From NCBI GenBank assembly GCA_029961685.1, contig JARWKL010000005.1, positions 12,180,164-12,244,163 on the forward strand: a DNA stretch of 64,000 nt, in the 5' to 3' direction. The notes under the pieces are model-generated. The model worked only from the letters and a program-made list of their open reading frames with translations, had not been told where the DNA came from and searched no databases. Each line of letters begins with the position of its first letter. Within the stretch, counting starts at the first letter, position 1. The position numbers were made by a program, and so were the translations under genes. Origin of the DNA: Aristolochia californica (lineage: Eukaryota; Streptophyta; Magnoliopsida; Piperales; Aristolochiaceae). Below, piece by piece: positions 23,320 to 37,149 of this stretch.

Positions 23320-23450
23320 AGCAGGACCTTATATATATAAAAAAACAATCCCTTAATATTACAAAAATACAATCCCCCCCCCGCTTTTTTCAATGATTGC
23401 AGAACCTTATATATATAAAAAATACAATCCCTTAATATTAAAAATACATT
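23320..23450 (+). repeat. Local duplication around the TATATA box
   Basis: ACCTTATATATATAAAAAAACAATCCCTTAATATTACAA is followed within about 70 bp by a second ACCTTATATATATAAAAAAT block with AATCCCTTAATATTA, separated by a nine-C run and TTTTTTCAATGATTGCAGA. The TATA-to-CCCT(A/T)A stretch of the unit has been copied twice, again with a C tract between the copies. Confidence 0.75.
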
Positions 23451-24035
23451 TTTGAATTATCTCTCTGCATTGTGCATTTCCATTTCATATGTTCAATTTT
23501 TATTTTTATATCGAAATTTGAGTTTTTGACGTAAACAAAAAGAAAAGGCACATAAATGACAAAAAAATTCAAATTTTATAGTTTATGTATGCAAAAAATT
23601 AAAATAATAAAAAATGTAAGAAAGGAAAATTCATTCACATACCACAAATGAACACCAAAGTTTTTTATCCATGTTTGGGAAATTCCACAAGTACAATAGC
23701 TAATAGTTTGGAATTTTAGAAGAAAGAAATTTCTAATTGATCCTAAGATGTTTTAAATATGGATATGCATGCATGAAACAATTTTAAGATGAAAATGACC
23801 TAAGGATCCAAGACTTATAAGGAAAACAACAAGTGCTCATTAAATTCTCAAGTGAACATGCAGTGGGATATTTACCTATTCAAACAAGCCATATTTTTCC
23901 CATCTACAAAAAGTTGACCTAAAAATCATAGATCATTGAAAAGTGATTGATCGGTCAATCATGAGTAACAGTCTATATTGTTTTAAGAAATAACTTATGT
24001 ATTAGGGGTCAACACTAAGTTAAAGCTCCCACAAA

Positions 24036-24051
24036 CCCCCCCCCCCCCCCC
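24036..24051 (+). repeat. Poly-C tract, 16 cytosines
   Basis: At the C-rich phase, between CTCCCACAAA and TCTTTTCTGATG. Confidence 0.9.
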
Positions 24052-24583
24052 TCTTTTCTGATGTTCGCAAATCCTAATATATAAAAATTGAAAGAGTATA
24101 CTAACCCAACAATTACAGAGACTTTTTGGAAATATCTCTCTCTACATTTGTGCATTTCCATTTTAGATGTTCAATTTTTGTTTATATATCCAAACTTGAG
24201 TTTTCTCTCACCCTTTTTCACGTAAAAAAATACATAATGCAAATAGATTACAACAAAATTAAAATTTTAGAGTTTATGTATGCAAAAAAAAATAAAAATA
24301 ATGAATGTAATTAAAGAAAACATATTTAAACACAACAAATGAGCACCAAAGTTTTGTTATCAACGTTTCGGAAATTCCACTAGTACAACCCTTGATAGTT
24401 TGGAATTTTGTAAGAAAAAGATTTCTAATTGATCCTTACATGTTTTAATATGGATATGCATGCATGAAACAATTTGAAGATTCAAATGACCTAAGGATCC
24501 AAGACTTCAAAGATCGTTGAAAAGTGACTGATCGATCAATTAGGAGTAACAAGCTATATTTTTGTAAGAAATCAATTCCCTCA

Positions 24584-24612
<29 letters not shown>
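24584..24612 (+). repeat. Poly-C tract, 29 cytosines
   Basis: At the C-rich phase, between AATTCCCTCA and TCATTTTCGATG, within the internally deleted unit of 24451-25016. Confidence 0.9.
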
Positions 24613-24614
<2 letters not shown>

Positions 24615-25320
24615 ATTTTCGATGATGACAAAACCTAATATATGAAAACTAAAAGAGTTTACAGTCCCTAAAAATTACAAACACTTTTTTGGAATTATCT
24701 CTCTCTGTATCTGTGCATTTCTGTTTTAGATGTCAAATTTTATTTTAAAATCCAAACATGAGTTTTCACTCTCCCTTTTTTCTCGAAAATAAAAAGATAA
24801 GGCAAATAGATCACAAGAAAATGAAAATTTTAGAGTTTATGTATGCAAAAAATCAAAAACAATAATAAATTTAAGTAAAGAAAATTTATTCATACACCAC
24901 AAATGAACACCAAAGTTTTTTTATCCATGTTTGGGAAATTCCTCTAGTACAACCCCTAATAGCTTGGAATTTTATAAGAAAGAAATTTGTAATTGATCCA
25001 AACATGTTTTAAATATGAATTTTCATGAATGAAACTTGTTGAAGAAGCAAATGACCTAAGGATCCAAGAATTTTATAGCGAACAACAAATGCTAATTAAT
25101 TTCTTAAGTGAACGTCCGGTGGCATATTTACCCAAACCAAATAAGCCATTTATTGCCCTTTTACAAAAAATTAACCTACCAATCATAGATCTTTGTAAAG
25201 TGATTGATCGATCAATCAGGAGTAACATGCTATATTTTTGTAGGAAATTACTTCCTTATTAGTAGTGAACATTCAGTTAAAAATCTCACACCCCCTCCCC
25301 TTTTTTTTATGGTTGCAAAA

Positions 25321-25360
25321 CCTAATATATAAATTTTCCGACAATTGCAGAACCTGATAT
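25321..25360 (+). other. Junction between satellite families A and B
   Basis: The family A form CAAAACCTAATATATAAA ends at about 25332. The sequence then steps back about 35 bp in phase and restarts as TTTTCCGACAATTGCAGAA, CCTGATATATAAAAATTAG, the family B form of the same region. Anchor spacing across it is 722 bp (25016 to 25738). Upstream units keep the palindrome and GCCAAAC or AACCAAAT variants; downstream units have GATTTATCATGC and GAGTCAAAC. Confidence 0.85.
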
Positions 25361-26050
25361 ATAAAAATTAGAAAGAGTTTATGATCCCTAAAAATTATAG
25401 ACACATTTTTGAATTATCTCTCTCTACATTGAAACATTGTGCATTTCTATTTTAGATGTATACTTTTTTCTTTAATCAAAACTAGAGTTTTCTCTTTCCC
25501 TTCATCTCGTAAACAAAAAAAGAGATAAAAGGAAAATATATCACAACAAAATTGAAATTTTAGAGTTTATGTATGGAAAGAATTTAAAGCAATAACCATA
25601 TGTAAGTAAAAAAAAATTATTCACACACCACAAATGAACACAAAATTTTTGTTATCCAAGTTTTGGAATTTCCACTAGTTCCACCCTAATTGCTCGGAAT
25701 TTTATAAGACAAATTTTTCTACACATATTTTAAAAAATGGATATGCATGCTTGAAACATGTTAAAGATGCAAATGACCAATGGATCAAAACCTTTGAAAG
25801 TGAATAACATTAAATTCTCAAGTGAACGTGTGGTGGGATATTTACCCGAGTGAAACAAGCTATTATTTTGCCCACTTAAAAAAAGCTGACCTAATGATGA
25901 AAGATGATTGTAAAGTGATTTATCATGCATAACGAGATATATTTTTGTAAGGAATGACTTATGGTTTGGGAGTCAACACTCAGTTAAAAACCCATCTCCC
26001 CCTTTTCCTGACGATTGGAAAACATGATATATATACACTAAACTGAGTTT
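25335..26050 (+). repeat. Block duplicated at 27,907-28,640 (copy 1)
   Basis: Private variants shared with copy 2 at an offset of about 2,570 bp: AAAATTAGAAAGAGTTTATG, CATTGAAACATTGTGCATTT, CTTTAATCAAAAC, AATTGCTCGGAATTTTATAAGAC, CCTTTGAAAGTGAATAAC, GAGTGAAACAAGC, CATGCATAACG.GATATAT, TTATGGTTTGGGAGTC and ACTAAAC(T/C)GAGTTTAAATC. The offset equals four units less the truncation at about 27,250. Confidence 0.85.
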
Positions 26051-27069
26051 AAATCCCTAAAAATTATAGAAACTTTTTGGAATTATCTCTCTTTACATTT
26101 GTGCATTGTGCATTTCAATTTTAGTTGTATACTTTTTTCTTAAATCAAAACTTGAGTTTTCACTTTCCGTTCGTCTCGTAAACAAAAAAAGAGATAAAAG
26201 GCAATTTGATCACAACAAAATGAAACTTTTAGATTTTATGTATGGAAATAATTTAAAGCTATAAACAAATGTAAGTAAAGAAAATTTCTACACACACCAC
26301 AAATGAACACAAAAGTTTTGGAAATTTCACTTGTTTAACTCTGATAGCTCGGAATTTTATAAGAAAGATATTTTTCTACTCATGTTTTAAAAAATGGATA
26401 TGCATGCTTGAAACATGTTAAAGATGCAAATGACCTACGCTTCCAAACTCTTTAAAAGGAATAACATTAAATTCTCAAATGAACGTGCGGTGAGATATTT
26501 ACACGAGTCAAACAAGCCAAAATTTTGCCCATTTACAAAAGCCTGACCTAATGATCATAGGTGATAGTAAAGTGATTTATCATGCGTAACGTGCTATATT
26601 TTTGTAAGAAATGACTTATGGATGGGTAGTCAACACTTAGTTAAAAATCCTTCGCCTCCCCGTTTTCCCAGCAATAGCAGAACCTGATATTTAAAATCTA
26701 AAAAGAGTTTACAATCCCTAAAAATTACAGACACTTTTTTGAATTATCTCTCTCTAAATTTGTGCAAAGTGCATTTCCATTTTAGATGTATACTTTTTTC
26801 TTAAATAAAAACTTGAGTATTCACTTTCCCTTCATCTCGTAAACAAGAAAAGAGATAAAAGGTAAATAGATCACAACAAAATGAAAATTTTAGAGTTTAT
26901 GAATGGAGAGAATTTAAAGCAATAAACAAATTTAAGTAAATAAAATTTATTCACACGCCACAAACGAACACAAAATTTTAGTTATTCAAGTTTTGGAAAT
27001 TCCACTTGTTCAACCCTAATAGCTCAGAATTTGAAGAGAAAAAGATTTTTCTACACATTTTTAAAAAAA

Positions 27070-27633
27070 GGGATATGCATGCTTGAAACATGTTAAAGAT
27101 TCAAATGCCCTATGGATCGAAATATTTTAAAGTGAATAACATTAAATTCTCAAGTGAACGTGCGGTGGAAAATTCACCCGAGTCAAACATACTATTATTT
27201 TGCCCATTTACAAAAAGCTGACCTAACGATCATAGATGATTGTTAAGTGATATAGAAAAACTAAAAAAGAGTTTACAATCCTTAAAAATTACAGATACTT
27301 TTTTTAATTATCTCTATCTACATTTGTGCATTGTGAATTTCCTTTTTAGATGTATACTTTTTTCTTAAATCAAAACTTGAGTTTTCACTTTCTCTTCATT
27401 TCGTAAACAAAAAAAGAGATAAAAGGCAAATAGATCACAACAAAATGAAAATTTTAGAGTTTATGTATGGAAATAATTTAAATCAATAAAAAAATGTAAG
27501 TAAAAAAATTTATTCACACACCACAATTGAACACAAAATTTTTGTTATCCAAATGTAGGAAATTCCACTAGTTCAACCCCAATAGCTCGGAATTTTATAA
27601 GAAAGAGATTTTTCTTCAATTTTTTTGAAAAAA
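27070..27633 (+). repeat. Truncated family B unit
   Basis: Near 27,249-27,254 GTTAAGTGATATAG runs into AAAAACTAAAAAAGAG, so the segment from the TTATCATGCG motif through the C-rich tract to the TATATA box is lost (about 110 bp). Spacing is 563 bp. Confidence 0.8.
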
Positions 27634-28306
27634 GGATATGCATGCTTGAAACATGTTAAAGATGCAAATGACTTATGGATCCAAACCTTTTAAAGAGAAT
27701 AAGATTAAATTCTCAAGTGCACGTGCGGTGGGATATTTACCCGAGTCAAACAAGCCATTATTTTGCCCATTTACCAAAAAGCAGACCTAACGATCATATA
27801 TGATTGTAAAGTGATTTATCATGTGTAACGGGTTATATTTTTTCATGTAATTACTTATGGATTGGGAGTCAACACTCAGTTAAAAATCCCTGCCTCCCCC
27901 TTTTCCCGACGATTGCAGAACCTGATATATAAAAATTAGAAAGAGTTTATGATCCCTAAAAATTATAGACACATTTTGGAATTATCTCTCTCTACATTGA
28001 AACATTGTGCATTTCTATTTTAGATGTATACTTTTTTCTTTAATCAAAACTTGAGTTTTCACTTTCCCTTCATCTCGTAAACAAAAAAAGAGATAAAAGA
28101 CAAATATATCACAACAAAATTGAAATTTTAGAGTTTATGTATGGAAAGAATTTAAATCAATCACCATATGTAAATAAAAAAAATTATGCACACACCACAA
28201 ATGAACACAAAAGTTTTGTTATCCAAGTTTTGGAAATTCCACTAGTTCAACCCTAATTGCTCGGAATTTTATAAGACAGAGATTTTTCTACACATGTTTT
28301 AAAAAA

Positions 28307-28552
28307 TGGATATGCATGCTTGAAACATGTTAAAGATGCAAATGACCTATGGATCCAAACCTTTGAAAGTGAATAACATTAAATTCTCAAGTGAACATGC
28401 GGTGGGATATTTACCCGAGTGAAACAAGCCATTATTTTGCCCACTTACAAAAAGCTGACCTAACGATCAATGATGATTATAAAGTGATTTATCATGCATA
28501 ACGGGATATATTTTTGTAAGGAATGACTTATGGTTTGGGAGTCAACACTCAG

Positions 28553-28586
<34 letters not shown>

Positions 28587-29273
28587 TTTTCCCGACGATT
28601 GGAAAACCTGATATATAAACACTAAACCGAGTTTAAATCCCTAAAAATTACAGACAAAGAGAATAACATTAAATTATTAAGTGAACGTGCAGTGGGATAT
28701 TTGCTCGAGTCAAACAAGCTATTATTTCGCCCACTTACAAAAAGCTGACATAACGATCATAGATGATTGTAAAGTGATTTATCATGTGTAACGGGCTATA
28801 CTTTTGTAAGGAATGACTTATGGATTGGGAGTCAACTCTCCGTTAAAAATCCCTAGCTTCCCCCTTTTCTCGACGTTTGCAAAACCTGATATATAAAAAC
28901 CATAAAGAGTTTATAATCCCTAAAAATTACAGGTACTTTTTGGAATTATCTCTCTCTACATTTTTGCATTTTGAATTTTAATTATAGTTGTATACTTTTT
29001 TCTTAAATCAAAACATGAGTTTTCACTTTCCCCTCATCTCCTAAACAAAAAAAAGAGATAAAGGCAAATAGATCACAACAAAATGAAAATTTTAGAGTTT
29101 ATGTATGGAAAGATTTTAAATCAATAAACAAATGTAAGTAAAAAACAATTTATTCACACACCACAAATGAACACAAAAGTTTTATTATCCAAGTTTGGGA
29201 ATTTCCACTAGTTCAGCTTTAATGGCTCGGAATTTTATAAGAAAAATATTTTTCTACAAATGTTTTAAAAAAT
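28307..29273 (+). repeat. Two family B units fused by an internal deletion
   Basis: Spacing is 966 bp, about 390 bp short of two units. At 28,652-28,658 ATTACAGACA joins AAGAGAATAACATTAAATT, deleting from the CACTTTTTGGAATT block through the next anchor. The first part also carries a 30-C tract at 28557-28586. Confidence 0.8.
28557..28586 (+). repeat. Poly-C tract, 30 cytosines
   Basis: The only long C expansion in family B, at the phase that normally reads AAAAATCCCCCGCCTCCCCC, between CTCAGTTAA and TTTTCCCGACG. It lies in copy 2 of the 25.3/27.9-kb duplication, whose copy 1 has ACCCATCTCCCCC, so it arose after that duplication. Confidence 0.9.
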
Positions 29274-32200
29274 GCATATGGATGCTTGAAACATGTTCAA
29301 GATGAATGAACGGTGGAATATTTACTAGATTCAAACAAGCCATTATTTTTTCCACTTAAAAAAAGATGACCTAATGATCATAAATGATTGTAATGTGATT
29401 TATCATGGGCAATATGTTTTTAAGGAATGACTTATGGATTGGGTGTCAACACTCAGTTAAAAATCAATCACTTCCCCTTTTCCCGACAATTGTAGAACCT
29501 GATATATAAAAACTAAAAAGAGTTTACAATCCCTAAACATTAGAGACACTTTTCTGAATTATCTCTCTCTACATTTTTGCATTGTGAATTTCCATTATAG
29601 ATATATACTTTTTTCTTAACTCAAAACACGTGTTTTCACTTTCGCTTCATCTCGTAAACAAAAAAAAAGAGAATAAAGGCAAAGATATCACAACAAAATG
29701 AAAATGTTAGAGTTTATGTATGGAAAGAATTTTAAGGAAAAACAAATGTAAATAAATAAAATTAATGAACACAATAGTTTTGTTATCCAAATTTTGGAAA
29801 TTCCACTCATTCAACCCCAATAGCTCAGAATTTGATAAGAAAGAGATTTTTCTACGCATGTTTTAAAAAATAGATGTGCATGCTTGAAACAAGTTAAAGA
29901 TGTAAATCACCTATGGAGCCAAACTTTTTAAAGAGAATAACATTAAATTCTAAAGTGAACGTGCGGTGGGATATTTACCTGAGTCAAACAAGCCATTATT
30001 TTTCCTACTTACAAAAAGCTGATGTAACGATCATAGGTGATTGAAAAGTGGTTTATTATGCGTAACAGGCAATATTTTTGTAAGGAATGACTTATGGATT
30101 GGCAGTCAACTCTCAGTTAAAAATCCCCCATTTCCAGACGATGGCAGAACCTAATATATAAAATCTAAAAAGAGTTTACAATCCCTAAAAATTATACACA
30201 CTTTTTAGAATTATCTCTCTCTACATTTGTGCGTTGTGCATTTCCATTATAGATGCATACTTTTTTATTAAATCAAAACTTGAGTTTTCACTTTCCCATC
30301 ACCTTATAAACAAAAAAAAGAGATAAAAGGGAAATAGATCACAACAAATTGAAAATTTTACAGTTAATGTACGGAAAGAATTGAAAGCAATAAAAAAATG
30401 TAAGTAAATAAAATTTATTCACACACCACAAATAAACACAAAAGTTTGGTTACCCAAGTTTGGGAAATTCCACTAGTTCAACCCTAGTAGCTAGGAATTC
30501 TATAAGAAAGAGATTTTTCTACACATGTTTTAAAAAATGGATATGCATGCTTGAAACATGTTAAAGATGCAAATGACCTACGGATCCAAACTTTTTAAAG
30601 AGAATAAAATTGAATTCTCAAGTGAACGTGCGGTGGGATGTTTGCCTGAGTCAAACAAGCCATTATTTTGCCCACTAACAAAAAGCTGACCAAATGATCA
30701 TAGATGATTGTAAAGTGATTTATTATGCGTAACTGGTAATATTTTTGTAAGGAATGACTTATGGATTGGGAGTCAACTCTCAGTTAAAAATCCACCGCTT
30801 CCCCATTTCCCGACGAATGTAGAACCTGATATATAAAAACTAAAAAACGTTTACAATCCCTAAAAATTACAAACACTTTTTGGAATTATCTCTCTCTACA
30901 TTTGTGCACTGTGCATTTCCATTATAGATGTATACTTTTTTTTTTTAAATCAAAACTTGAGTTTCCACTTTCCCTTCAGCTCATAAACAAAAAAAGGAGA
31001 TAAAACGCAAATAGATCACAACAAAATGAAAATTTTAGAGTTTATGTATGGAAAGAATTTAAAGCAATGAAAAAAAATTTAAGTAAATAAAATTTATTCA
31101 CAAACCACAAATGAACACAAAAGTTTGGTTATCCAAGTTTGGGAAATTCCACTCGTTCAACCCTAATAACTCAGAATTTTATAAGAAAGAGATTTTTCTA
31201 CACATGTTTTAAAAAATGGATATGCATGCTTGACACATTTTAAAGAAGAAAATGACCTATGGATCCAAACCTCTTAAAGAGAATAACATTAACTTCTCAA
31301 GTGAGTGCGGTGGGATATTTACCCGAGTTGAACAAGTTATTATTTTGCCCACTTACAATAAACTGACATATCGATCGTAGATGATTGTAAAGTGATTTAT
31401 CATGTGTAATGGGCTATAATTTTTGTAAGGAATGACTTATGGATTTGGAGTCAACTCTCAGTTAAAAATCCCCTGGTTCCCCCTTTTCCCGACGATTGCA
31501 GAACCTGATTTATAAAAACTAAAAAGAGTTTACAATCCCTAAAAATTCCAGACACTTTTTTGAATTATCTCACTCTAAATTTTTTCATTGAGCATTTCCA
31601 TTATAGATGTTTCCTTTTTTCTTCAATCAAAACTTGAGTTTTCACTTTCCCTTCATCTCGTAAACAAAAAATAGAGATAAAAGGCAAATAGATCACAACG
31701 AAATGAAAATTTTAGAGTTTATTTATGGAAAGAATTTAAAGAAATAAGAAAATGTAAGTAAATAAAATTTATTCTCACACCACAAATGAACACAAAAGTT
31801 TTGTTATCCAAGTTCGGGAATTTCCACTAGTTCAACCCTAATAGCTTGGAATTTTATAAGAAAGAGATTTTTCTACACATGTTTTAAAAAATGGATATGC
31901 ATGCTTGAAACATGTTAAAGATGCAAATGACCTATGGATCTAAAATTTTTAAACAGTATAACATTAAATTCTCAAGTGAACGTGCAGTGGAATATTTACC
32001 CGAGTCAATCAAACCATTATTTTGCCCATTTACAAAAAGCTGACCTAACGATCATAGATGATTGTAATGTGATTTATCAAGCGTAACGGGCTATATTTTT
32101 TTATAGAATGAATTATGGATTGGGAGTCAACACTCAGTTAAAGATAAAAATCACCCGCCGCCCCCTTTTCCTGATGATTGCAGAACCTGATATATAAAAA

Positions 32201-35200
32201 CAAAAAAGAGTTTACAATCCCTAAAAATTATAGACACTTTTTGAAATTATCTCACTCTACATTTTTGAGTTGTGAATATATATAATCGATGTATACTTTT
32301 TTCCTAAATCAAAACATGAGTTTTCATTTTCCCTTCATCTCGTAAACAAAAAAAAAGAGAAAAAAGGCAAATAGATCGCAGGAAAATGAAAATTTTAGAG
32401 TTTATGTATGGAAAAAATTTAAAGCAATAAAAAAATGTTAATAAAGAAAATTTATTCACAAACCACAAATGAACACAAAATTATTGTTATCCAAGTTTGG
32501 GAAACTTCAGTAGTTCAACCCCAATAGCTCGGAATTTTATATGATAGAGATTTTTCTACACATGTTTTAAAAAATGGATATGCATGCTTGAAAAATGTTA
32601 AATAGAAAATCACCTATGGATCCAAACCTTTTAAATAGAATAACATTAAATTCTCAAGTGAACGTGTGGTGGGAGATTTACCCGAGTCAAACAAGCCATT
32701 ATTTTTTCCACTTCCAAAAAGCTGACCTGACGATCATCAATGATTTTAAAGTGATTTATTATGCGTAACGGGCAATATTTTTGTGATGAATGACTTATGG
32801 ATTGGGAGTCAGCTCTCAATTAAAAATCCCCCGCCTCCCCTTTTTCCAGGCGATTGCTGAACTTGATATATAAAAACTAAAAAGAGTTTACAATCCCTAA
32901 AGATTACATACACTTTTTTGGAATTATCTCTCTCTACATTTGTTCATTGGGTATTTCCATTAAAGATGTATACATTTTTCTTAAATCAAAACTTGAGTTT
33001 TCACTTTCCCTTCAGCTCGTAAACAAAAAAAAAAAGAGGTAAAAGGCAAATAGACCACAACAAAATGAAAATTTTAGAGTTTATGTTTGGAAAGAATTTA
33101 AAGCAATAAAAAAATTTAAGTAAAAAAAATTTATTCACACACCACAAATGAACAGAAAAGTTTTGTTATCCAAGTTTGGGAAATTCCACTAGTTCAACCT
33201 AATATCTCATAATTTTATAAGAAAGAGAATTTTCTACACATGTTTTAAAAAATGGATTGCATGCTTGAAACATGTTAAACATGCAAATGACCTATGGATC
33301 CAAACCTCTTAAAGATAATAACGTTAAATTCTCAAGTGAACGTGCGGTGAGATATTTACCCAAGTCAAACAAGCTATTAATTTTCCCCTTACAAATAGTT
33401 GACCTAACGATCATAGATGATTGTAAAGTGATTTATCCTGTGTAACATGCTATAGTTTTGTAAGGAATGAATAATGGATTGGGAGTCAACTCTCAGTTAA
33501 AAATCCCCCATTTCCCCCTTTACCTGACGATGCAGAACCTGATATATAAAAACTAAAAAGAGTTTACAATCCCTAAAAATTACAAACACTTTTTGGAATT
33601 ATTTCTCTCTACATTTCTGCATTGCACATTTCCATTATATATGTATCCTTGTTTCTAAAATCAAAACTCTAGTTTTAACTTTCTCTTCAGCTCGTAAACA
33701 AAAAAATGAGATTTTTACAGTTTATGGACGAAAAGAATTTAATGCAATAAACAAATGTAAGTAAATAAAATTTAGTCACACACCACAAATGATCACAAAA
33801 GTTTTGTTATCCAAGTTTGGGAAATTCCACTAGTTCAACCCTAATAGCTCGGAATTCTATAAGAAAGATTTTTCTACACATGTTTTAAAAAATGGATATG
33901 CATGCTTGAAACATGTTAAAGATGCAAATGACCTATGGATCCAAACTTTTTAAAGAGAATAACATTAAATTATGAAGTGAACGTGCTGTGGGATTTACCT
34001 GAGTCAAAAGAGCCATTATTTTGCCCACTAACAAAAAGCTGACGTAACGATCATATATGATTGTAAAGTGATTTATTATGCATAACCGACAATATTTTTG
34101 TAAGAAATGACTTACTAATTGGGAGTCAACTCTCAGTTAAAAATCCTCCGCTTCCCCCTTTTCCCGATGATTGCAGAACCTGATATATAAAAACTAAAAA
34201 GAGTTTACAATCCCTAAAAATTACAGTCACATTTTGGAATTATCTCTCTCCATCATAGATGTATCCTTTTTTTTTAAATCAAAACTTGAGTTTTCACTTT
34301 TCCTTCATCTCGTAAACAAAAAAAAGAGATAAAAGGCAAATAGAACATAAAAAAATGAAAATTTTAGAGTTTAATGATGGAAAGAATTTAAAACAATAAA
34401 AAAATCTACGTAAAGAAAATCATTCACACACCACAATTCAACACAAAAGTTTTCTTATCCAAGTTTGGGAATTTGCACTAGTTCAGCCCTAATAGCTTGG
34501 AATTTTATAAGAAAAAGATTTTTCCACACATGTTTAAACAATGGATATGCATGCTTGAAACATGATAAAGATGCAAATGATCTGTGGATCCAATCCTTTT
34601 AAAGAGTACAAAATTAAATTCTCAAGTGAATGTGCGGTGGAATATTTACCCGAGTCAAACAAGCCACTATTTTTCCCATTTACAAAAAGCCACGTAACGA
34701 TCATAGATGATTGTAATGTGATTTATCATGCGTAACGGGCTTTATTTTTTTAAGGAATGACTTATGGATTGGGAGTCAACACTCAGTTAAAAATCCCTCG
34801 CCTCTCCTTTTTCCCGACGATGGCAGAAACTGATATATAAAATCTAAAAAGAGTTTACAATCCCTAAAAATTATAGACACTTTTTGGAATCATCTCTCAC
34901 TTCAATTGTGTATTTTGCATTTCCATTATAGATGTATGCTTTTTTCTTAATTCGAAACTTGAGTTTTCACTTTCCTTGCACCTCGTAAACATAAAAAAGA
35001 GTTAAAAGGCAAATAGATCACAACAAAATCAAAATTTTACAGTTTATGTACAAAAAGAATTTAAACCAATAAACAAATGTAAGAAAATAAAATTTATTCA
35101 CACACCACAAATGAACACAAAAGTTTTGTTATCAGAGTTTGGGAAATTCCACTAGTTCAACCCTAGTAGCTCAGAATTCTATAAGAAAGAGATTTTTCTA

Positions 35201-37149
35201 CACATTTTTAAAAAATGGATATGCGTGCATGAAACATGTTAAAGATGCAAATGACCTACGGATCCAAACTTTTTAAAGACAATAACATTAAATTCTCAAG
35301 TGAACGTGCGGTGGGATATTTACCAGAGTCAAACAAGCCATTATTTTGTTTTCTAACAAAAAGCTAACCTAACGATCATAGATGATTGTAAAGTGATTTA
35401 TTATGCGTAACTAGCAATATTTTTGTAAGGAATGACATATGGATTGGGAGCCAACACTCAGTTAAAAATCCTCCGCTTCCCCAATTTCCCGATGAATGCA
35501 GAACCTGATATATAAAAACTAAAAAGAGTTTACAATCCCTAAAAATTACAGACACTTTTTGGAATTATCACTCTCTACATATGTGCATTGTGCATTTCCA
35601 TTATAGATGTATACTATTTTCTTAAATCAAAACTTGAGTTTCCACTTTCTCTTTAGCTCATAACCAAAAAAAAGAGATAAAACGCAAAAAGATCACAACA
35701 AAATGAAAATTTTAGAGTTTACGTATGAAAAGAATTTAAATCAATAAAAAAATGTAAGTTAAGAAAATTTATTCACACACCACAAATGAACACAAACGTT
35801 TTGTTATCCAAGTTTGGGAAATTCCTCTAGTTCAACCCTAGTAACTCGGAATTTTATAAGATAGAGATTTTTCTACACATGTTTTAAAAAATGGATATGC
35901 ATGCTTGAAACATGTTAAAGATGCAAATGACCTATGGATCCAAACAACTTAAAGAGAATAATATTAAATTCTCAAGTGAACGTGTGGTGGGATATTTACT
36001 CGAGTTAAACAAGCTATTATTTTTCCCACTTACTAAAAGCAGACCTGATGATCATAGATGATTGTAAAGTGATTTATCATGTGTAACGGGCTATATTTTT
36101 ATAAGGAATGATTTATGGATTGGGAGTCAACTCTCAGTTAAAAAGCCCCCGCTTCCCCCTTTTCCTGACGATTGCAGAACCTGATATATAAAAACTGAAA
36201 AGAGTTTAATATCCCTAAAAATTACAGACACTTTTTGGAATTATCTCTCTCTACATTTGTTCATTGAGCATTTCCATTATAGATGTATCCTTTTTTCTTA
36301 AATCAAAACATGAGTTTTCACTTTCCCTTCATCTCGTAAACTAAAAAAAGTGATAAAAGGCAAATAGATCACAACAAAATGAAAATTTTAGAGTTTATTT
36401 ATGAAAATAATTTAAAGCAATAAACAAATGTAACCACGAATGAACACAAAATTTTTGTTATCCAAGTTTGGGAATTTTCACTAATTCAGCCCTAATAGAT
36501 CTAAATTTTGTAAGAAAGAGATTTCTTTACACTTGTTTAAAAAATGGATATGCCTGCTTGAAATATGTTAAAGATGAAAATGACCTATGGATTCAAAAAT
36601 TTTAAAGAGTATAACATTAAATTCTCAGTTGAACATGTGGTGGAATATTTATCCGAGTAAATCAAGCTATTATTTTGCCCATTTACAAAAAGCTGACCTA
36701 ACGATCATAGATGATTGTAATGTGATTTATCATGTGTAACGGGCTATATTTTTTTAAGGAATGACTTATGGATTGGGAGTCAACACTCAGTTAAAAATCA
36801 CCCGCCTCCCCCTTTTCCCGACGATTGCAGAACCTGATATATAAAAACTAAAAAGAGTTTACAATCCCTAAATATTACAGACACTTTTTTGAATTATCTC
36901 TCTCTTCATTTTTTCATTGTGAATTTTTATAATAGATGTATAATTTTTTCCTAAATCAAAACATGAGTTTTCACTTTCCCTTCATCTCGTAAACAAAAAA
37001 AAAAGAGAAAAAAGGCAAAGAGATCACAAAAAAATGAAAATTTTAGAGTTTATGTATGGAAAGAATTTAAAGCAATAAAAAAATATCAATAGATAAAATT
37101 TATTCACATGCCACAAATGAAAACAAAAGTTTTCTTATCCAAGTTTGGG

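Larger units (their letters stand above)
19102..25332 (+). repeat. Satellite family A, block 2
   Basis: This continues block 1 in phase after the transposon. Anchors are at 19752, 20431, 21119, 21803, 22472, 23078, 23760, 24451 and 25016. With the element and one target copy removed, the distance from 16591 to 19752 is 656 bp, so the two blocks were one array. Units here are more degenerate. The unit at 22472 is 606 bp because about 75 bp is missing at 22,888-22,893 (TAGATGTCAATCACAAG). The unit at 24451 is 565 bp because AAGACTT joins CAAAGATCGTTG near 24,508. C-tract expansions are frequent (22743, 24036, 24584). No coding frame is supported. Confidence 0.93.
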
